Shown piece after piece: positions 1-9,151 of a DNA stretch of 64,000 bases. Source of the stretch: Citromicrobium sp. (lineage in GTDB: Bacteria > Pseudomonadota > Alphaproteobacteria > Sphingomonadales > Sphingomonadaceae); contig PBYQ01000040.1 of NCBI GenBank assembly GCA_002729695.1, forward strand, positions 43,120-107,119, read 5' to 3'. The notes beneath the pieces were generated by a model. It searched no databases. It was not told the origin of the DNA and saw nothing but the letters and a program-made list of their open reading frames with translations. Made by a program: the position numbers and the translations under genes. Within the stretch, counting starts at the first letter, position 1. Every line of letters begins with the position of its first letter.

Positions 1-67
1 GTCGCACTACGGCTTCTCGCCCTTCGACCAGCCGACGCTTTCGGGCGGTGTGGGAGCGCGCGCATGA
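1..67 (+). CDS. pheS: phenylalanine--tRNA ligase alpha subunit, C-terminal end only
   Basis: Only the last 21 codons are in the window, read from base 2 and ending ...HYGFSPFDQPTLSGG... before TGA. This resembles the usual PheS C-terminus, where the catalytic core ends in a glycine-rich tail. The stop overlaps the ATG of pheT (ATGA at 64-67), the usual translational coupling of the two subunits of the alpha2-beta2 enzyme. The assignment rests on the tail motif and the position directly before pheT. Confidence 0.8.
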   Translation, partial: SHYGFSPFDQPTLSGGVGARA

Positions 68-2451
68 AGTTCTCGATCGAATGGCTGAAGTATTTCCTCG
101 AAACCGACGCGTCGGTGCAGGAGATCGCCGACACACTGAACGCGATCGGCCACGAGGTCGAAGGGATCGAGGATCCGGCCGAAAAGCTTGCCGGGTTCAC
201 CATCGCCGAAGTGCTCACCGCCGGGCCGCACCCCGATGCGGACAAGCTGCAGGTGCTCTCCGTCTCCACGGGTGAGGGCGAGCCTTTGCAGGTGGTGTGC
301 GGTGCGCCCAACGCGCGCGCGGGGATGAAGGGCGTGCTGGGCCAGCCCGGCGCGGTGGTGCCTGCCAACGGCATGGAGCTGAAGAAGTCCAAGATCCGCG
401 GTGTCGAATCTAACGGCATGATGTGCTCGGTCCGCGAGCTGGAGCTGGGCGAGGAACACGACGGGATCATCGAACTGCCCAGCGATGCGCCGGTCGGCGC
501 GAGTTTTGCCGAATATCACGCCGCCTCGCCGATCCTCGACGTGGCGATCACCCCCGACCGCCCCGATTGCATGGGCGTGATGGGCATTGCGCGCGATCTG
601 GCGGCGGCGGGCCTCGGCACTTATCTGCCGGTCGAGGCTGACGAGATCGCGGGCGAAGGCGCCTGCCCGGTCGAAATCCGCACCGACGATGCCGAGGGAT
701 GCCCGGCCTTCTACGGCCGCGTGATTCGCGGTGTGAGCAACGGCGCGAGCCCTGAGTGGATGCAGCGTCGCCTGAAGGCGGCGGGCCAGCGGCCTATCTC
801 GGCACTGGTCGATTGCACCAATTACCTGATGCTTGCCTTCGGGCGGCCCGCGCACGTCTATGACCTCGCCAAGCTGACCGGCCCGGTGGTCGCGCGCCGT
901 GCCAAGGACGGCGAGCAGATCGAGGCGCTGAACGAGAAGACCTACACGCTCGACGACACGATGACCGTGATCGCCGACGATGCCGGCGTGCACGACGTCG
1001 CCGGGATCATGGGCGGCGAGCATTCGGGTGCCACCGAGGCGACCACCGACGTGCTGCTCGAAATCGCGTATTTCGACCCGGCGCGGATCGGCGTGACCGG
1101 TCGCAAGCTGGGCCTGACGAGCGATGCGCGCACGCGGTTCGAGCGCGGGGTGGACCCCGAATTCCTCGACGGAGGGCTCGCGATCCTGACCGATCTGATC
1201 GTGAAAACCTGCGGTGGCACTCCCACCGAAGTGGTGCGCGCAGGCCAGCCGCCGGTCGAGCCCAAGGTGGTCCAGTTCGACCCGGCGCGAACAGCGAAGC
1301 TGGGCGGGGTCGAAGTCGCCGAAGACCGCCAGCGCGCGATCCTGACCGCGCTCGATTTCAAGGTCGGCTCGGACTGGCAGGTCACCTGCCCGCCGCGCCG
1401 TCACGACATCGAAGGGCCTGCCGATCTGGTCGAGGAAGTCGTCCGGATCGAAGGGCTCGACAAGGTCGCCAGCGTCCCGCTGACCCGCGCACCCGGTGTC
1501 GCGAAACCCACCGCCACGCCCGAGCAGCTGGTCCAGCGCAAGCTGCGCCGCGCGGCGGCTGCGCGCGGTCTGCACGAAGCGGTGACGTGGAGCTTTCTCC
1601 CCGTGCCCGAGGCCGAGCATTTCGCCGACGGGGCCGACCTGTGGGTCCTCGACAACCCGATCAGCGAAGACCTCAAGGCCATGCGCCCCTCGCTGCTGCC
1701 AGGCCTGCTGACCGCCGCCAAGCGCGCGGCGGATCGCGGCGCGGCGGGTGCGCGGCTGTTCGAGATCGGGCGGCGCTATTTCCGTGGGGAAGGCGGCCAT
1801 AGCGACGAGCGTGCGACGCTCGGCCTCGTGCTCGCGGGCGAGAAGACGCCGCGCGGCTGGGCCAATGGCAAGGCGCAGGGCTTCGACGCGTATGATGCCA
1901 AGGCCGAAGCACTCGCGCTGCTCGAAGCGGCCGGGGCTCCGGTCGACAACCTGATGGTGATGGGGGAAGCGGGCGCGCAGTTCCACCCCGGCCAGTCGGC
2001 GACTCTGCGGCTCGGCCCCAAGAAGGTGCTCGCCCGCTTCGGCGCGCTGCATCCCGCCACGCTCAAGGCGTTCGATATCGACGGGCCGGTGGTCGCAGCG
2101 GAGATCTTCCTCGACGCGATCCCGGCGAAGAAGAATGCCGAATTCGCCCGCTCGACCTACAGCCCGCCCGCGCTTCAGCCGGTGACCCGCGACTTCGCCT
2201 TCCTTGTGGATAGCGCAATGCCAGCGGGCGATCTGGTGAAAGCAGTGCGCGGCGCGGACAAGCAGGCAATCGTCGATGCGCGCATCTTCGACCGGTTCGA
2301 CGGGCAGGGCGTACCCGAGGGCAAGACCTCGCTCGCGCTCGAAGTCACGCTCCAGCCGGGCGAGAAGAGCTTCACCGACGAAGAGCTGAAGGCGATTTCC
2401 GACGCGGTCGTGAAGGCGGCGGCGAAGACCGGAGCGGAGTTGAGAGCATGA
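64..2451 (+). CDS. pheT: phenylalanine--tRNA ligase beta subunit
   Basis: 795 aa, the full length expected for the bacterial beta subunit of the tetrameric enzyme that charges tRNA-Phe. An N-terminal OB-fold tRNA-binding domain lies around residues 40-150 (GPHPDADKLQVLSV). It is followed by the B3/B4 editing region, where misacylated Tyr-tRNA is hydrolysed in known homologues, then the B5 DNA-binding-like domain around 400-470, a catalytic-like core, and a C-terminal FDX-ACB anticodon-binding domain from about 700 (YSPPALQPVTRDFAF). The start overlaps the pheS stop by 4 nt. The 3' end overlaps the next gene by 4 nt, so all three are probably one transcript. Confidence 0.97.
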   Translation: MKFSIEWLKYFLETDASVQEIADTLNAIGHEVEGIEDPAEKLAGFTIAEVLTAGPHPDADKLQVLSVSTGEGEPLQVVCGAPNARAGMKGVLGQPGAVVPANGMELKKSKIRGVESNGMMCSVRELELGEEHDGIIELPSDAPVGASFAEYHAASPILDVAITPDRPDCMGVMGIARDLAAAGLGTYLPVEADEIAGEGACPVEIRTDDAEGCPAFYGRVIRGVSNGASPEWMQRRLKAAGQRPISALVDCTNYLMLAFGRPAHVYDLAKLTGPVVARRAKDGEQIEALNEKTYTLDDTMTVIADDAGVHDVAGIMGGEHSGATEATTDVLLEIAYFDPARIGVTGRKLGLTSDARTRFERGVDPEFLDGGLAILTDLIVKTCGGTPTEVVRAGQPPVEPKVVQFDPARTAKLGGVEVAEDRQRAILTALDFKVGSDWQVTCPPRRHDIEGPADLVEEVVRIEGLDKVASVPLTRAPGVAKPTATPEQLVQRKLRRAAAARGLHEAVTWSFLPVPEAEHFADGADLWVLDNPISEDLKAMRPSLLPGLLTAAKRAADRGAAGARLFEIGRRYFRGEGGHSDERATLGLVLAGEKTPRGWANGKAQGFDAYDAKAEALALLEAAGAPVDNLMVMGEAGAQFHPGQSATLRLGPKKVLARFGALHPATLKAFDIDGPVVAAEIFLDAIPAKKNAEFARSTYSPPALQPVTRDFAFLVDSAMPAGDLVKAVRGADKQAIVDARIFDRFDGQGVPEGKTSLALEVTLQPGEKSFTDEELKAISDAVVKAAAKTGAELRA

Positions 2452-3197
2452 AAACAGCCCTGATTACTGGAGCGACCGCAGGGATCGGCCAGGCGACCAC
2501 GCGGCTGCTGGTCGAGAATGGCTGGCGCGTGATCGGCACCGGGCGGCGGCAGGAGCGGCTCGATGCGCTGGCGCAAGAGCTGGGCGCGGATCGCTTCCTC
2601 GGCCTCGCCTTCGACATCACCGACGATGCGGCGCGCGATTCGGCCATCGACGGGCTGCCCGAGGACTGGCGCGGGATCGACCTGCTGGTGAACAATGCCG
2701 GCCTCGCCAAGGGGCTCAATCCTGCGCAGGACGCCGATCTCGACGACTGGCAGACCATGATCGACACCAATGTGACCGCCATGGTCCGGCTGACACGCAA
2801 GATGCTGCCCGGCCTGATCGAGCGCAAGGGCGCGATGGTGAACATCGGCTCTGTCGCGGGCAGCTACGTTTATCCCGGCGGCAATGTCTATGCCGGGTCA
2901 AAGGCCTTCGTGAACCACTTCACGCTGGCGATCCGTGCGGACCTGCACGGCACCGGCGTGCGTGTGACCAGCATCGAGCCGGGCATGGTCGAGACCGAAT
3001 TCACCACCGTGCGCACCGGCAGCCAGGACAAGTCGGACGAGTTCTACGCGGGCGCGCACCCGATGACGGGCGAGGATATTGCCGAGACGATCCGCTGGGT
3101 CGCCGAACTGCCGCCGCACCTCAACGTCAACCGGCTGGAGATCATGCCGGTGACGCAGGACTTCGCGGGATTCCGCGTGGCGCGGGACGAGAACTGA
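2448..3197 (+). CDS. SDR family NADP-dependent dehydrogenase (YdfG-like)
   Basis: 249 aa classical short-chain dehydrogenase. The nucleotide-binding glycine motif is GATAGIG near residue 8. NNAG follows near residue 84, a catalytic Ser lies in NIGSVAGS, and the catalytic Tyr/Lys pair is in YAGSK around residue 150. The C-terminal region (EPGMVETEF, then PPHLNVNRLEIMPV) is typical of the E. coli YdfG branch, which oxidises 3-hydroxy acids such as serine or allo-threonine and reduces malonic semialdehyde. Substrate specificity here is inference. It overlaps the pheT stop by 4 nt, which suggests cotranscription without an obvious functional link. Confidence 0.88.
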   Translation: MKTALITGATAGIGQATTRLLVENGWRVIGTGRRQERLDALAQELGADRFLGLAFDITDDAARDSAIDGLPEDWRGIDLLVNNAGLAKGLNPAQDADLDDWQTMIDTNVTAMVRLTRKMLPGLIERKGAMVNIGSVAGSYVYPGGNVYAGSKAFVNHFTLAIRADLHGTGVRVTSIEPGMVETEFTTVRTGSQDKSDEFYAGAHPMTGEDIAETIRWVAELPPHLNVNRLEIMPVTQDFAGFRVARDEN

Positions 3198-3206
3198 CCA
3201 TCTTGC

Positions 3207-3291
3207 CGTCACCCCGGACTTGATCCGGGGCCCCGCTTTCTTTTGACCCTCCGCGAAACGGCCTTAGATTCCCGCCTTCGCGGGAATGACG
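3207..3291. repeat. bipartite palindromic repeat, left of prfC
   Basis: An 85-bp element beginning CGTCACCCCGG and ending GGGAATGACG. It contains two palindromes: CCCCGGA/TCCGGGG at 3212-3230 and ATTCCCGC/GCGGGAAT at 3268-3287. Its ends are complementary (CGTCA...TGACG), as in REPIN-type doublets. An inverted relative lies at 4872-4943 on the other side of prfC. The first palindrome closely matches the termini of the GIY-YIG cassette at 31562-31947. Confidence 0.85.
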
Positions 3292-3301
3292 AGAGTTTCC
3301 G

Positions 3302-4864
3302 ATGACCTCCGAACGCCGTACCTTCGCGATCATTTCGCACCCCGACACGGGTAAGACCACGCTGACCGAGAAGCTGCTGCTTCGCGGCGGTGCGATCCAT
3401 CTTGCGGGCGAGGTCAAGGCGCGCGGAGCCGCGCGGCGGGCGCGTTCCGACTGGATGAGTATCGAGCAGCAGCGCGGTATCTCGGTCACGTCCTCGGTGA
3501 TGACCTTCGAGCGGAACGGGATCACCTTCAACCTGCTCGACACGCCGGGGCACGAGGATTTCTCCGAGGACACCTACCGCACGCTGACCGCGGTCGATTC
3601 GGCGATCATGGTGCTCGATGCGGCTGCCGGTATCGAGGCGCAGACATTGAAGCTGTTCGAGGTCTTCCGCCTGCGCAGCGTCCCGATCATCACCTTCATC
3701 AACAAGATCGACCGCGAAGGGCGCGAGCCGTTCGAACTGCTCGACGAAATTGCCGAGAAGCTCGCGCTCGACACCGCGCCGATGAGCTGGCCGGTCGGCA
3801 TGGGCGGGCTGTTCGAGGGCGTCTACGACTTCGAGGAGAACGAGCTCTACCTGCCCGAGGGCGACAGCAAGGAATTCCGGGGCAAGACCGTGAAGGTCGA
3901 CGGGCCCGAGGACGAGAAACTGGGCGAATATCTCAGCGCAGACGGCGTCGCGCGGGTGGCCGAAGAGGGCCTGTTGGCGCGCGAAGGCTACCCCGCGTTC
4001 GATTTCGAGGCCTATCGCAACGGCGACCTGACGCCGGTCTATTTCGGCTCCGCGCTCAAGGAATTCGGCGTCACCGCGATTATCGATGCGATCGCCAAAT
4101 ACGCGCCCGCCCCGCGCCCGCAGCCGACCGACGAGGGCGAGATCGCGCCCGACCGCGACGAGGTGACCGGCTTCATCTTCAAGGTGCAGGCCAATATGGA
4201 CCCCAACCACCGCGACCGGATCGCGTTCATGCGGCAGGTCTCGGGCACGTTCAAACGCGGCATGAAGCTGACGCCAAGCGGTCTGGGCAAACCCATCGCG
4301 GTGCACAGCCCGATCCTGTTCTTCGCGCAGGATCGCGAGATCGCGGACAATGCCTACCCGGGCGACATCATCGGCATCCCCAACCACGGGACCTTGCGGG
4401 TGGGCGATACGCTGAGCGAGAAGAACGAGGTGCGTTTCACCGGCCTGCCCAACTTCGCGCCCGAAATCCTGCGCCGCGTCCAGCTGAAGGACCCGACCAA
4501 GACCAAGCAGCTGAGGAAGGCGCTCGACGATCTGTCCGAAGAGGGCGTGATCCAGGTGTTCTATCCGGAACTGGGCGCGAACCACATCGTCGGCGTCGTG
4601 GGGCAGCTGCAATTGGAAGTGCTGATCTCGCGGTTGCAGGCCGAGTACAAGGTCGAGGCTGCGCTCGAGCCTGCGCCCTTCGCGACCGCGCGCTGGGTGA
4701 AGGGCGACGACAAGGCGCTCGAGGAATTCGAGAAGTTCAACCGCGCCAACCTCGCCAAGGATCGCGATGGCGACATGGTGTTCCTCGCCAAGAGCCCGTG
4801 GGATGTGAACTACCAGGCGGAGAAGAACCCCGACCTGAAGTTCTCCGCGACCAAGGAACGGTAA
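3302..4864 (+). CDS. prfC: peptide chain release factor 3 (RF3)
   Basis: 520 aa translational GTPase that recycles RF1/RF2 from the ribosome after termination. The G1 P-loop is near residue 16 (HPDTGKTT). The switch II motif is DTPGHEDF, followed by DSAIMVLDAA, and the G4 motif is NKIDREG. A domain-II beta barrel and an RF3 C-terminal domain follow (NHIVGVVGQLQLEVL). Length and motif order match RF3 rather than EF-G, which is much longer. The gene stands alone between two inverted palindromic repeats, 10 nt after the left one and 7 nt before the right one. The start is the ATG at 3302, which lies just past the left repeat. Confidence 0.96.
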   Translation: MTSERRTFAIISHPDTGKTTLTEKLLLRGGAIHLAGEVKARGAARRARSDWMSIEQQRGISVTSSVMTFERNGITFNLLDTPGHEDFSEDTYRTLTAVDSAIMVLDAAAGIEAQTLKLFEVFRLRSVPIITFINKIDREGREPFELLDEIAEKLALDTAPMSWPVGMGGLFEGVYDFEENELYLPEGDSKEFRGKTVKVDGPEDEKLGEYLSADGVARVAEEGLLAREGYPAFDFEAYRNGDLTPVYFGSALKEFGVTAIIDAIAKYAPAPRPQPTDEGEIAPDRDEVTGFIFKVQANMDPNHRDRIAFMRQVSGTFKRGMKLTPSGLGKPIAVHSPILFFAQDREIADNAYPGDIIGIPNHGTLRVGDTLSEKNEVRFTGLPNFAPEILRRVQLKDPTKTKQLRKALDDLSEEGVIQVFYPELGANHIVGVVGQLQLEVLISRLQAEYKVEAALEPAPFATARWVKGDDKALEEFEKFNRANLAKDRDGDMVFLAKSPWDVNYQAEKNPDLKFSATKER

Positions 4865-4871
4865 GCCCCTT

Positions 4872-4943
4872 CGTCAATCCCGCGAAGGCGGGGATCCCGC
4901 TTTCTTCAGATGAGCGGGACCCCGGCCTGTGCGGGGGGTGACG
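4872..4943. repeat. bipartite palindromic repeat, right of prfC (inverted copy)
   Basis: A 72-bp element beginning CGTCAATCCCGCG and ending GGGTGACG. Read on the minus strand it aligns end to end with the element at 3207-3291. Both start CGTCACCCC, have a GGGG-CCCGCT centre, and end CCCGCCTTCGCGGGA followed by TGACG. It holds palindromes at about 4877-4894 and 4918-4938. prfC therefore sits between inverted copies of one element. Confidence 0.82.
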
Positions 4944-4972
4944 GATCGTTGGGGGTGGGGTAAATCTTCCCC

Positions 4973-5527
4973 ATGGCCGACTTCTTCGACGCGCTATCCG
5001 ACAAGCATATCGCGATGATCGCGAAGCAGCCGGTGTTCTTCGTCGCCACCGCCGCGCCCGAGGCGCGGATCAACTTGAGCCCCAAGGGCTACGACGCGTT
5101 CCGAGTGCTTGCGCCCGACCGGGTCGCCTATCTCGACCTTGGCGGCTCGGGCAACGAGACGCACGCGCATCTTGCCGCAGACGGCCGCATCACGCTGATG
5201 TTCTGCAATTTCGAGCAGCCCGCGCTGATCCTGCGGATCTACGGCCGGGGGCGTCCGGTGCTGCCGCAGGATGCCGGATGGGAGGCTCTGGCGGCGCACT
5301 TCACGCTGCTGCCCGGCACGCGCCAGATCTTCGTGATCGACGTCGAGAGCGTGCAGACCTCGTGTGGCTGGGGCGTCCCCTTCATGGCCTACGAGGCCGA
5401 ACGGTCGACTCTGAAGAAGGCGCACGCGCAGGCCGATCCGGCCCAGTGGGAAGCGAAGATGGCCGGTCGCACGAGCAGCATCGACGGCCTGCCCACCCGT
5501 GCGACCGATCGCTACATCGGCGGCTGA
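4973..5527 (+). CDS. pyridoxamine 5'-phosphate oxidase family protein
   Basis: 184 aa. The fold family is recognisable from the N-terminal strand pattern (FFVATAAPEARINLSPKGYD) and from LDLGGSGNETHAHLAADGRITLMF, as in the split-barrel FMN-binding proteins annotated as PNPOx-like. Known relatives bind FMN, F420 or haem, and the true substrate cannot be read from sequence. The C-terminal segment (CGWGVPFMAYEAER) is conserved in this subgroup of about 180-200 aa. It is a single gene 29 nt after the right prfC repeat. It is unlikely to be PdxH itself, because the canonical PdxH C-terminal signature is absent. Confidence 0.8.
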   Translation: MADFFDALSDKHIAMIAKQPVFFVATAAPEARINLSPKGYDAFRVLAPDRVAYLDLGGSGNETHAHLAADGRITLMFCNFEQPALILRIYGRGRPVLPQDAGWEALAAHFTLLPGTRQIFVIDVESVQTSCGWGVPFMAYEAERSTLKKAHAQADPAQWEAKMAGRTSSIDGLPTRATDRYIGG

Positions 5528-5646
5528 CCCGGCAAACGCGTCTGCATCTTGCGGCGTAAATCCTGCCTTCAGCAAAGCAGTGCTTCTGAATGTGGCAGGA
5601 TCATGATATGGTTAACGCCATAGGCAATCATGAGGAGCCAACCTCA

Positions 5647-6534
5647 ATGCGTTCGCTGTTTCTCGCACTTTCTCTTGCCATACTTGGTGTCGCGCCTGCG
5701 GCGGCTCAGGTGGTGGTTCCGGCTGCCGATGACGGCCTGCCCGACGATTTCCACGGCAAGGTCCAGTATTTCGGCAATCATAGCGGGGAAGTGCGTGCCA
5801 CCGTTCCCGGCACGCCGCGCCGCACCGATACCAAGTGCCCCAAGCGCGAAGGCGGCTGCCCCGAACTGATCGGCGGCAGCTTCCAGGCCGAGCTGGAATT
5901 CGATGGCGATATCGTGCGGGGCCAGTATCGCGGCACCGGCGGGATGCGCCCGTCGACCCTGATCGGCCGCCGCAGCGGGGCCAATTGTCGCCTGTTCGAC
6001 ACCACCGACGGTTCCGTGTGGAGCGGCCGCTGCGACCGCGAAGCCTTCATCGGCTCGGTTCGCAGCGTGCCCAACGCCCCCGAACAGATCGAGCTGGTGT
6101 TCGAAACGGTCGGGGTGAACACGGTCGATTTCTACCAGCGCGAGCGCGATCTGGAACTCGTCCGCGCCTATGACCGGCTCGGCGGCATCGTGTTCGGCGA
6201 TGGTGCGGGCGAAGCCCGGCTCGACGCGATCCTCGAGCTGCAAAGCTATTTCGTCGATCCCGGCAAGGCCTACCGTTCGGGCACGCTGCGCAACGTCGAG
6301 CGGCAGAGCGAGAAGAAAAACAGCCCGATCTACTCGGTTTACGGCGAATACACCCGCCGGGACGGGGCCAACGCATGGGCTCGCGCGCAGTTCGAGTACG
6401 ATCGCTTCGTGTGTATCGAGACCTCGATCGAACCCGGCTATTGCCGCACCATCGACCCGACCCCGCCCGAGATCGAGCCGACCGACGACATTTTTGCGTC
6501 GCTTGGCCTGCCGGTGACGGCGCAGGGGTCCTGA
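5647..6534 (+). CDS. secreted protein of unknown function
   Basis: 295 aa when started at the ATG at 5647, which follows a clear GAGGAG site at 5632-5637 and begins a signal peptide (MRSLFLALSLAILGVAPAAAQ) with a likely cleavage after AAAQ. An upstream in-frame start at 5590 would bury that signal and is not preferred. The mature protein is polar, with cysteines near residues 60, 65, 115, 130 and 260-270 that could form disulfides in the periplasm. I recognise no domain. It is convergent with the GMC oxidoreductase gene 28 nt downstream. Confidence 0.75.
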   Translation: MRSLFLALSLAILGVAPAAAQVVVPAADDGLPDDFHGKVQYFGNHSGEVRATVPGTPRRTDTKCPKREGGCPELIGGSFQAELEFDGDIVRGQYRGTGGMRPSTLIGRRSGANCRLFDTTDGSVWSGRCDREAFIGSVRSVPNAPEQIELVFETVGVNTVDFYQRERDLELVRAYDRLGGIVFGDGAGEARLDAILELQSYFVDPGKAYRSGTLRNVERQSEKKNSPIYSVYGEYTRRDGANAWARAQFEYDRFVCIETSIEPGYCRTIDPTPPEIEPTDDIFASLGLPVTAQGS

Positions 6535-6562
6535 AACGACGCCAGGCCGGGGAGGGTGGCGA

Positions 6563-8155
6563 TTAGGCTGCCCTCTCCGCCTGGATCACGAAATCGGCGC
6601 AACGCTCCCCGATCATGATCGAGGGGGCGTTTGTGTTGCCGGACACGATCTTGGGCATGATCGAGGCATCGGCGATCCATAGGCCATCGAGCCCGCGCGC
6701 CTTCAGCGTCGGGTCGACGACCGCCTCTTCATCCGATCCCATCCGGCAGGTGCCGACGGGGTGATAGACCGTGTCTGCACGGTTGCGGATCATCGCGTCG
6801 AGCGCCGCATCGTCGTTGAGGTCGACCGGGTGCCTGTCGGTCAGCTCGTAGTCGGCCAGCGGCGGTGCCTCGGCAATGCGGTGCGATAGCCGCACGCCCG
6901 CACGCAGCACCGCCATGTCGCGATCGTCGTCGAGGAAATTGGGATCGATCGCGGGCGCATCGCCGGCGTCGGGGCTGGCGATGCGCACGGTGCCGCGGCT
7001 TTCGGGGCGCAGCACGCAGGCGTGCAGAGAGACCCCGTGGCCGTTCACTTTTTCGCGGCCGTGGTCTTCCAGCATCGCGGGCACGAAGTGCCACTGCACA
7101 TCGGGGCAGGGCGCATCGTTGCCCACCGTCCAGAATCCGCCTGCCTCGGCATAGGGAGTGGTCATCACCCCTGTTCGCTTGCGGCGATGCTCCAGCATAG
7201 CGCCAAGCATCCGCATCGTCCCTTCGGCGCTGTTGCCGATCGGCACGCGGCTGGTGCTCTCCCAGCTCGAAACGTAGTCGATATGGTCCTGCAGGTTGCT
7301 GCCCACCGCCGGACGATCGATCGCGACCGGGATGTCGTGCGCCTGCAGATGGTTGCCCGGCCCGATGCCCGACAGCATCAGGATCTGCGGCGAGTTGAAC
7401 GCGCCCGCCGACAGGATCACCCCGCGCCGCGCATAGATCGTTTCGCGGTGGCGACCCTTGCGGATCGCAACCCCGGTGACGCGGCCGCCTTCGATCACCA
7501 GTTTTTCGACCAGCGTCTTGGTGCGGATATCGAGGTTTTCCTGATTGCGGATCGGTTCGACATAGGCGCGGGATGCGGACCAGCGTTCGCCCTTGCGCTG
7601 GGTCACCTGGTAAACGCCGAAGCCTGCCTGCCGGTCGCCGTTGAAGTCCTGCGTCTGGGGTAGCTGCAAGGCGGCGGCGCTGCTCACAAAGGCGCGGCTG
7701 GCCTCGTTGGTATAGTGCTGGTCCGAAACGAACAGCGGCCCGCCTGCGCCGTGATAATCGTCTGCGCCGCGCTCGTTCGCCTCGGCCTTCATGAACCACG
7801 GCAGGACGTCGTCGTACGACCACCCGTCGCAGCCCATCGCGGCCCAGTTGTCGTAATCCCATGCGTTGCCGCGGATGTAGATCATCGCGTTGATCGCGCT
7901 GGAGCCGCCCAGACCCTTGCCGCGAGGCTGATATCCAACTCGTCCGTTCAGGCCCTTCTGCGGCACGGTTTCGTAGCGGTAGTTCTGCGAGTTGCGCAGG
8001 AAGGGCATCATCCCGGGGGTCTTGACGGCCATCGTGTTGTTGCGACCGCCCGCCTCGATCAGGCAGATGCTCCGCTGGCCGCCGACCGCGAGCCGCCCGG
8101 TGACCGCGCAGCCTGCGCTGCCACCGCCGATGACGATGTAATCATATTGGTCCAT
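6563..8155 (-). CDS. GMC family FAD-dependent oxidoreductase (choline/alcohol dehydrogenase-like)
   Basis: 530 aa. The N-terminal FAD-binding Rossmann motif is [14 protein letters not shown]. The first GMC signature is [18 protein letters not shown] near residue 80, and the second is around residue 255 ([15 protein letters not shown]). The C-terminal active-site His is in [13 protein letters not shown]. The family oxidises alcohols using FAD, and members include choline dehydrogenase and alkanol dehydrogenases. The actual substrate is not evident. No signal peptide is visible, so it is cytosolic or membrane-peripheral. It lies 33 nt downstream of the sterol-desaturase-like gene on the same strand and may be cotranscribed with it. 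Confidence 0.92.
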   Translation of the reverse strand: MDQYDYIVIGGGSAGCAVTGRLAVGGQRSICLIEAGGRNNTMAVKTPGMMPFLRNSQNYRYETVPQKGLNGRVGYQPRGKGLGGSSAINAMIYIRGNAWDYDNWAAMGCDGWSYDDVLPWFMKAEANERGADDYHGAGGPLFVSDQHYTNEASRAFVSSAAALQLPQTQDFNGDRQAGFGVYQVTQRKGERWSASRAYVEPIRNQENLDIRTKTLVEKLVIEGGRVTGVAIRKGRHRETIYARRGVILSAGAFNSPQILMLSGIGPGNHLQAHDIPVAIDRPAVGSNLQDHIDYVSSWESTSRVPIGNSAEGTMRMLGAMLEHRRKRTGVMTTPYAEAGGFWTVGNDAPCPDVQWHFVPAMLEDHGREKVNGHGVSLHACVLRPESRGTVRIASPDAGDAPAIDPNFLDDDRDMAVLRAGVRLSHRIAEAPPLADYELTDRHPVDLNDDAALDAMIRNRADTVYHPVGTCRMGSDEEAVVDPTLKARGLDGLWIADASIMPKIVSGNTNAPSIMIGERCADFVIQAERAA

Positions 8156-8188
8156 CGGGTTCCTCTCCCCTGTCCGTTTACGGAAAGG

Positions 8189-9151
8189 TTAGGCTGCCCG
8201 GCGCGGACCCGCAATCGGCTTTTCCTGTGGAGCAGCCGCAGGCGCCTGTGCCGGCGGCTCGTTGGCGTCCTGCCGCGCCTGCCAGCGCGCGCGAATCATG
8301 TCCGAAGTCTCGCGGCTGCCATCATGGCTCCAGCCCGGTTCGCGCAGGAGGTAGGAAAGCTTGTGCTTCCACGGCGCGCGCCAGATGTCGCCCAGCATGC
8401 CGATCCATTCGTGGAACACCGCCCACAGCAGGTTGAAGCTGCCCAGCTGCTTGACGATGCCGTAGCGGATCGGTTCTTCGTCGCGCGGACGCTCGGCCTC
8501 GAAGGTGCCGAACAGCTTGTCCCACACGATGAACACGCCTGCGTAATTGCGGTCGAGATAGCGGGGATTGGTCGCGTGGTGCACGCGGTGGTGGCTGGGA
8601 GTGTTCATCACTGCCTCGAACCAGCGCGGCATCTTGTCGATCGCTTCGGTATGGATCCAGAACTGGTAGATCAGGTTGAACCCGCCGCAGATCGCGATCA
8701 TCACCGGGTGGAAGCCCAGCAGCACCAGCGGCAGCGCGAAGACGAAGCCCAGCGTGAACGCGCCGGTCCAGGTTTGCCTGAGCGCGGTGCTGAGGTTGTA
8801 GTGCTGGCTGGAGTGGTGGTTCACGTGGCTCGCCCAGAACCACCGGCTGCGATGGCCGAATCGGTGGACCCAGTAATATTTGAGGTCGTCGAGCACGAAG
8901 CACACGGGCCACGCCCACCATGCCCAGCCGATGGTGAAAAAGCGCACTTCGTAAGCGGCAAGGAACACCGCCAATGCGAACCCGCCCAGCAACAATCCGG
9001 CCACCGTGCTGCCCAGCCCGAAGGCGAGGCTGACCAGCGTATCCTTCGGCTCGTAAGCCTGTGGCGCTTTCCAGCGCGCCCACAGCATCTCCGCCAGCAC
9101 GAGCAGGACGAAGCCGGGGACGGCGTAATCGACGGGCGAGAAATCAGGCAT
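8189..9151 (-). CDS. sterol desaturase / fatty acid hydroxylase family membrane protein
   Basis: 320 aa from the ATG at 9151 (MPDFSPVDY...). A longer in-frame start at 9229 would run deep into the upstream gene and is not preferred. It is an integral membrane protein with hydrophobic spans at about 6-25, 45-75 and 150-175. It shows the clustered histidine motifs of di-iron hydroxylases: HRFGHRSRWFWASHVNHH near residue 100 and HHRVHH near residue 215. Family members hydroxylate or desaturate lipids, sterols or carotenoids, and the substrate here is unknown. It overlaps the upstream small membrane protein by 8 nt. The C-terminal tail is Ala/Pro-rich. Confidence 0.88.
   Translation of the reverse strand: MPDFSPVDYAVPGFVLLVLAEMLWARWKAPQAYEPKDTLVSLAFGLGSTVAGLLLGGFALAVFLAAYEVRFFTIGWAWWAWPVCFVLDDLKYYWVHRFGHRSRWFWASHVNHHSSQHYNLSTALRQTWTGAFTLGFVFALPLVLLGFHPVMIAICGGFNLIYQFWIHTEAIDKMPRWFEAVMNTPSHHRVHHATNPRYLDRNYAGVFIVWDKLFGTFEAERPRDEEPIRYGIVKQLGSFNLLWAVFHEWIGMLGDIWRAPWKHKLSYLLREPGWSHDGSRETSDMIRARWQARQDANEPPAQAPAAAPQEKPIAGPRRAA

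Noticed and set aside
7..2052. 681-codon open frame on the minus strand across pheT
   Set aside because: Antisense shadow of pheT in high-GC DNA. It is Arg/His/Asp-rich, has no recognisable motif, and the plus-strand frame is a full PheT.
3209..4612. 467-codon minus-strand frame across prfC
   Set aside because: Antisense shadow of RF3 with the same composition pattern. It also runs through the left palindromic repeat.
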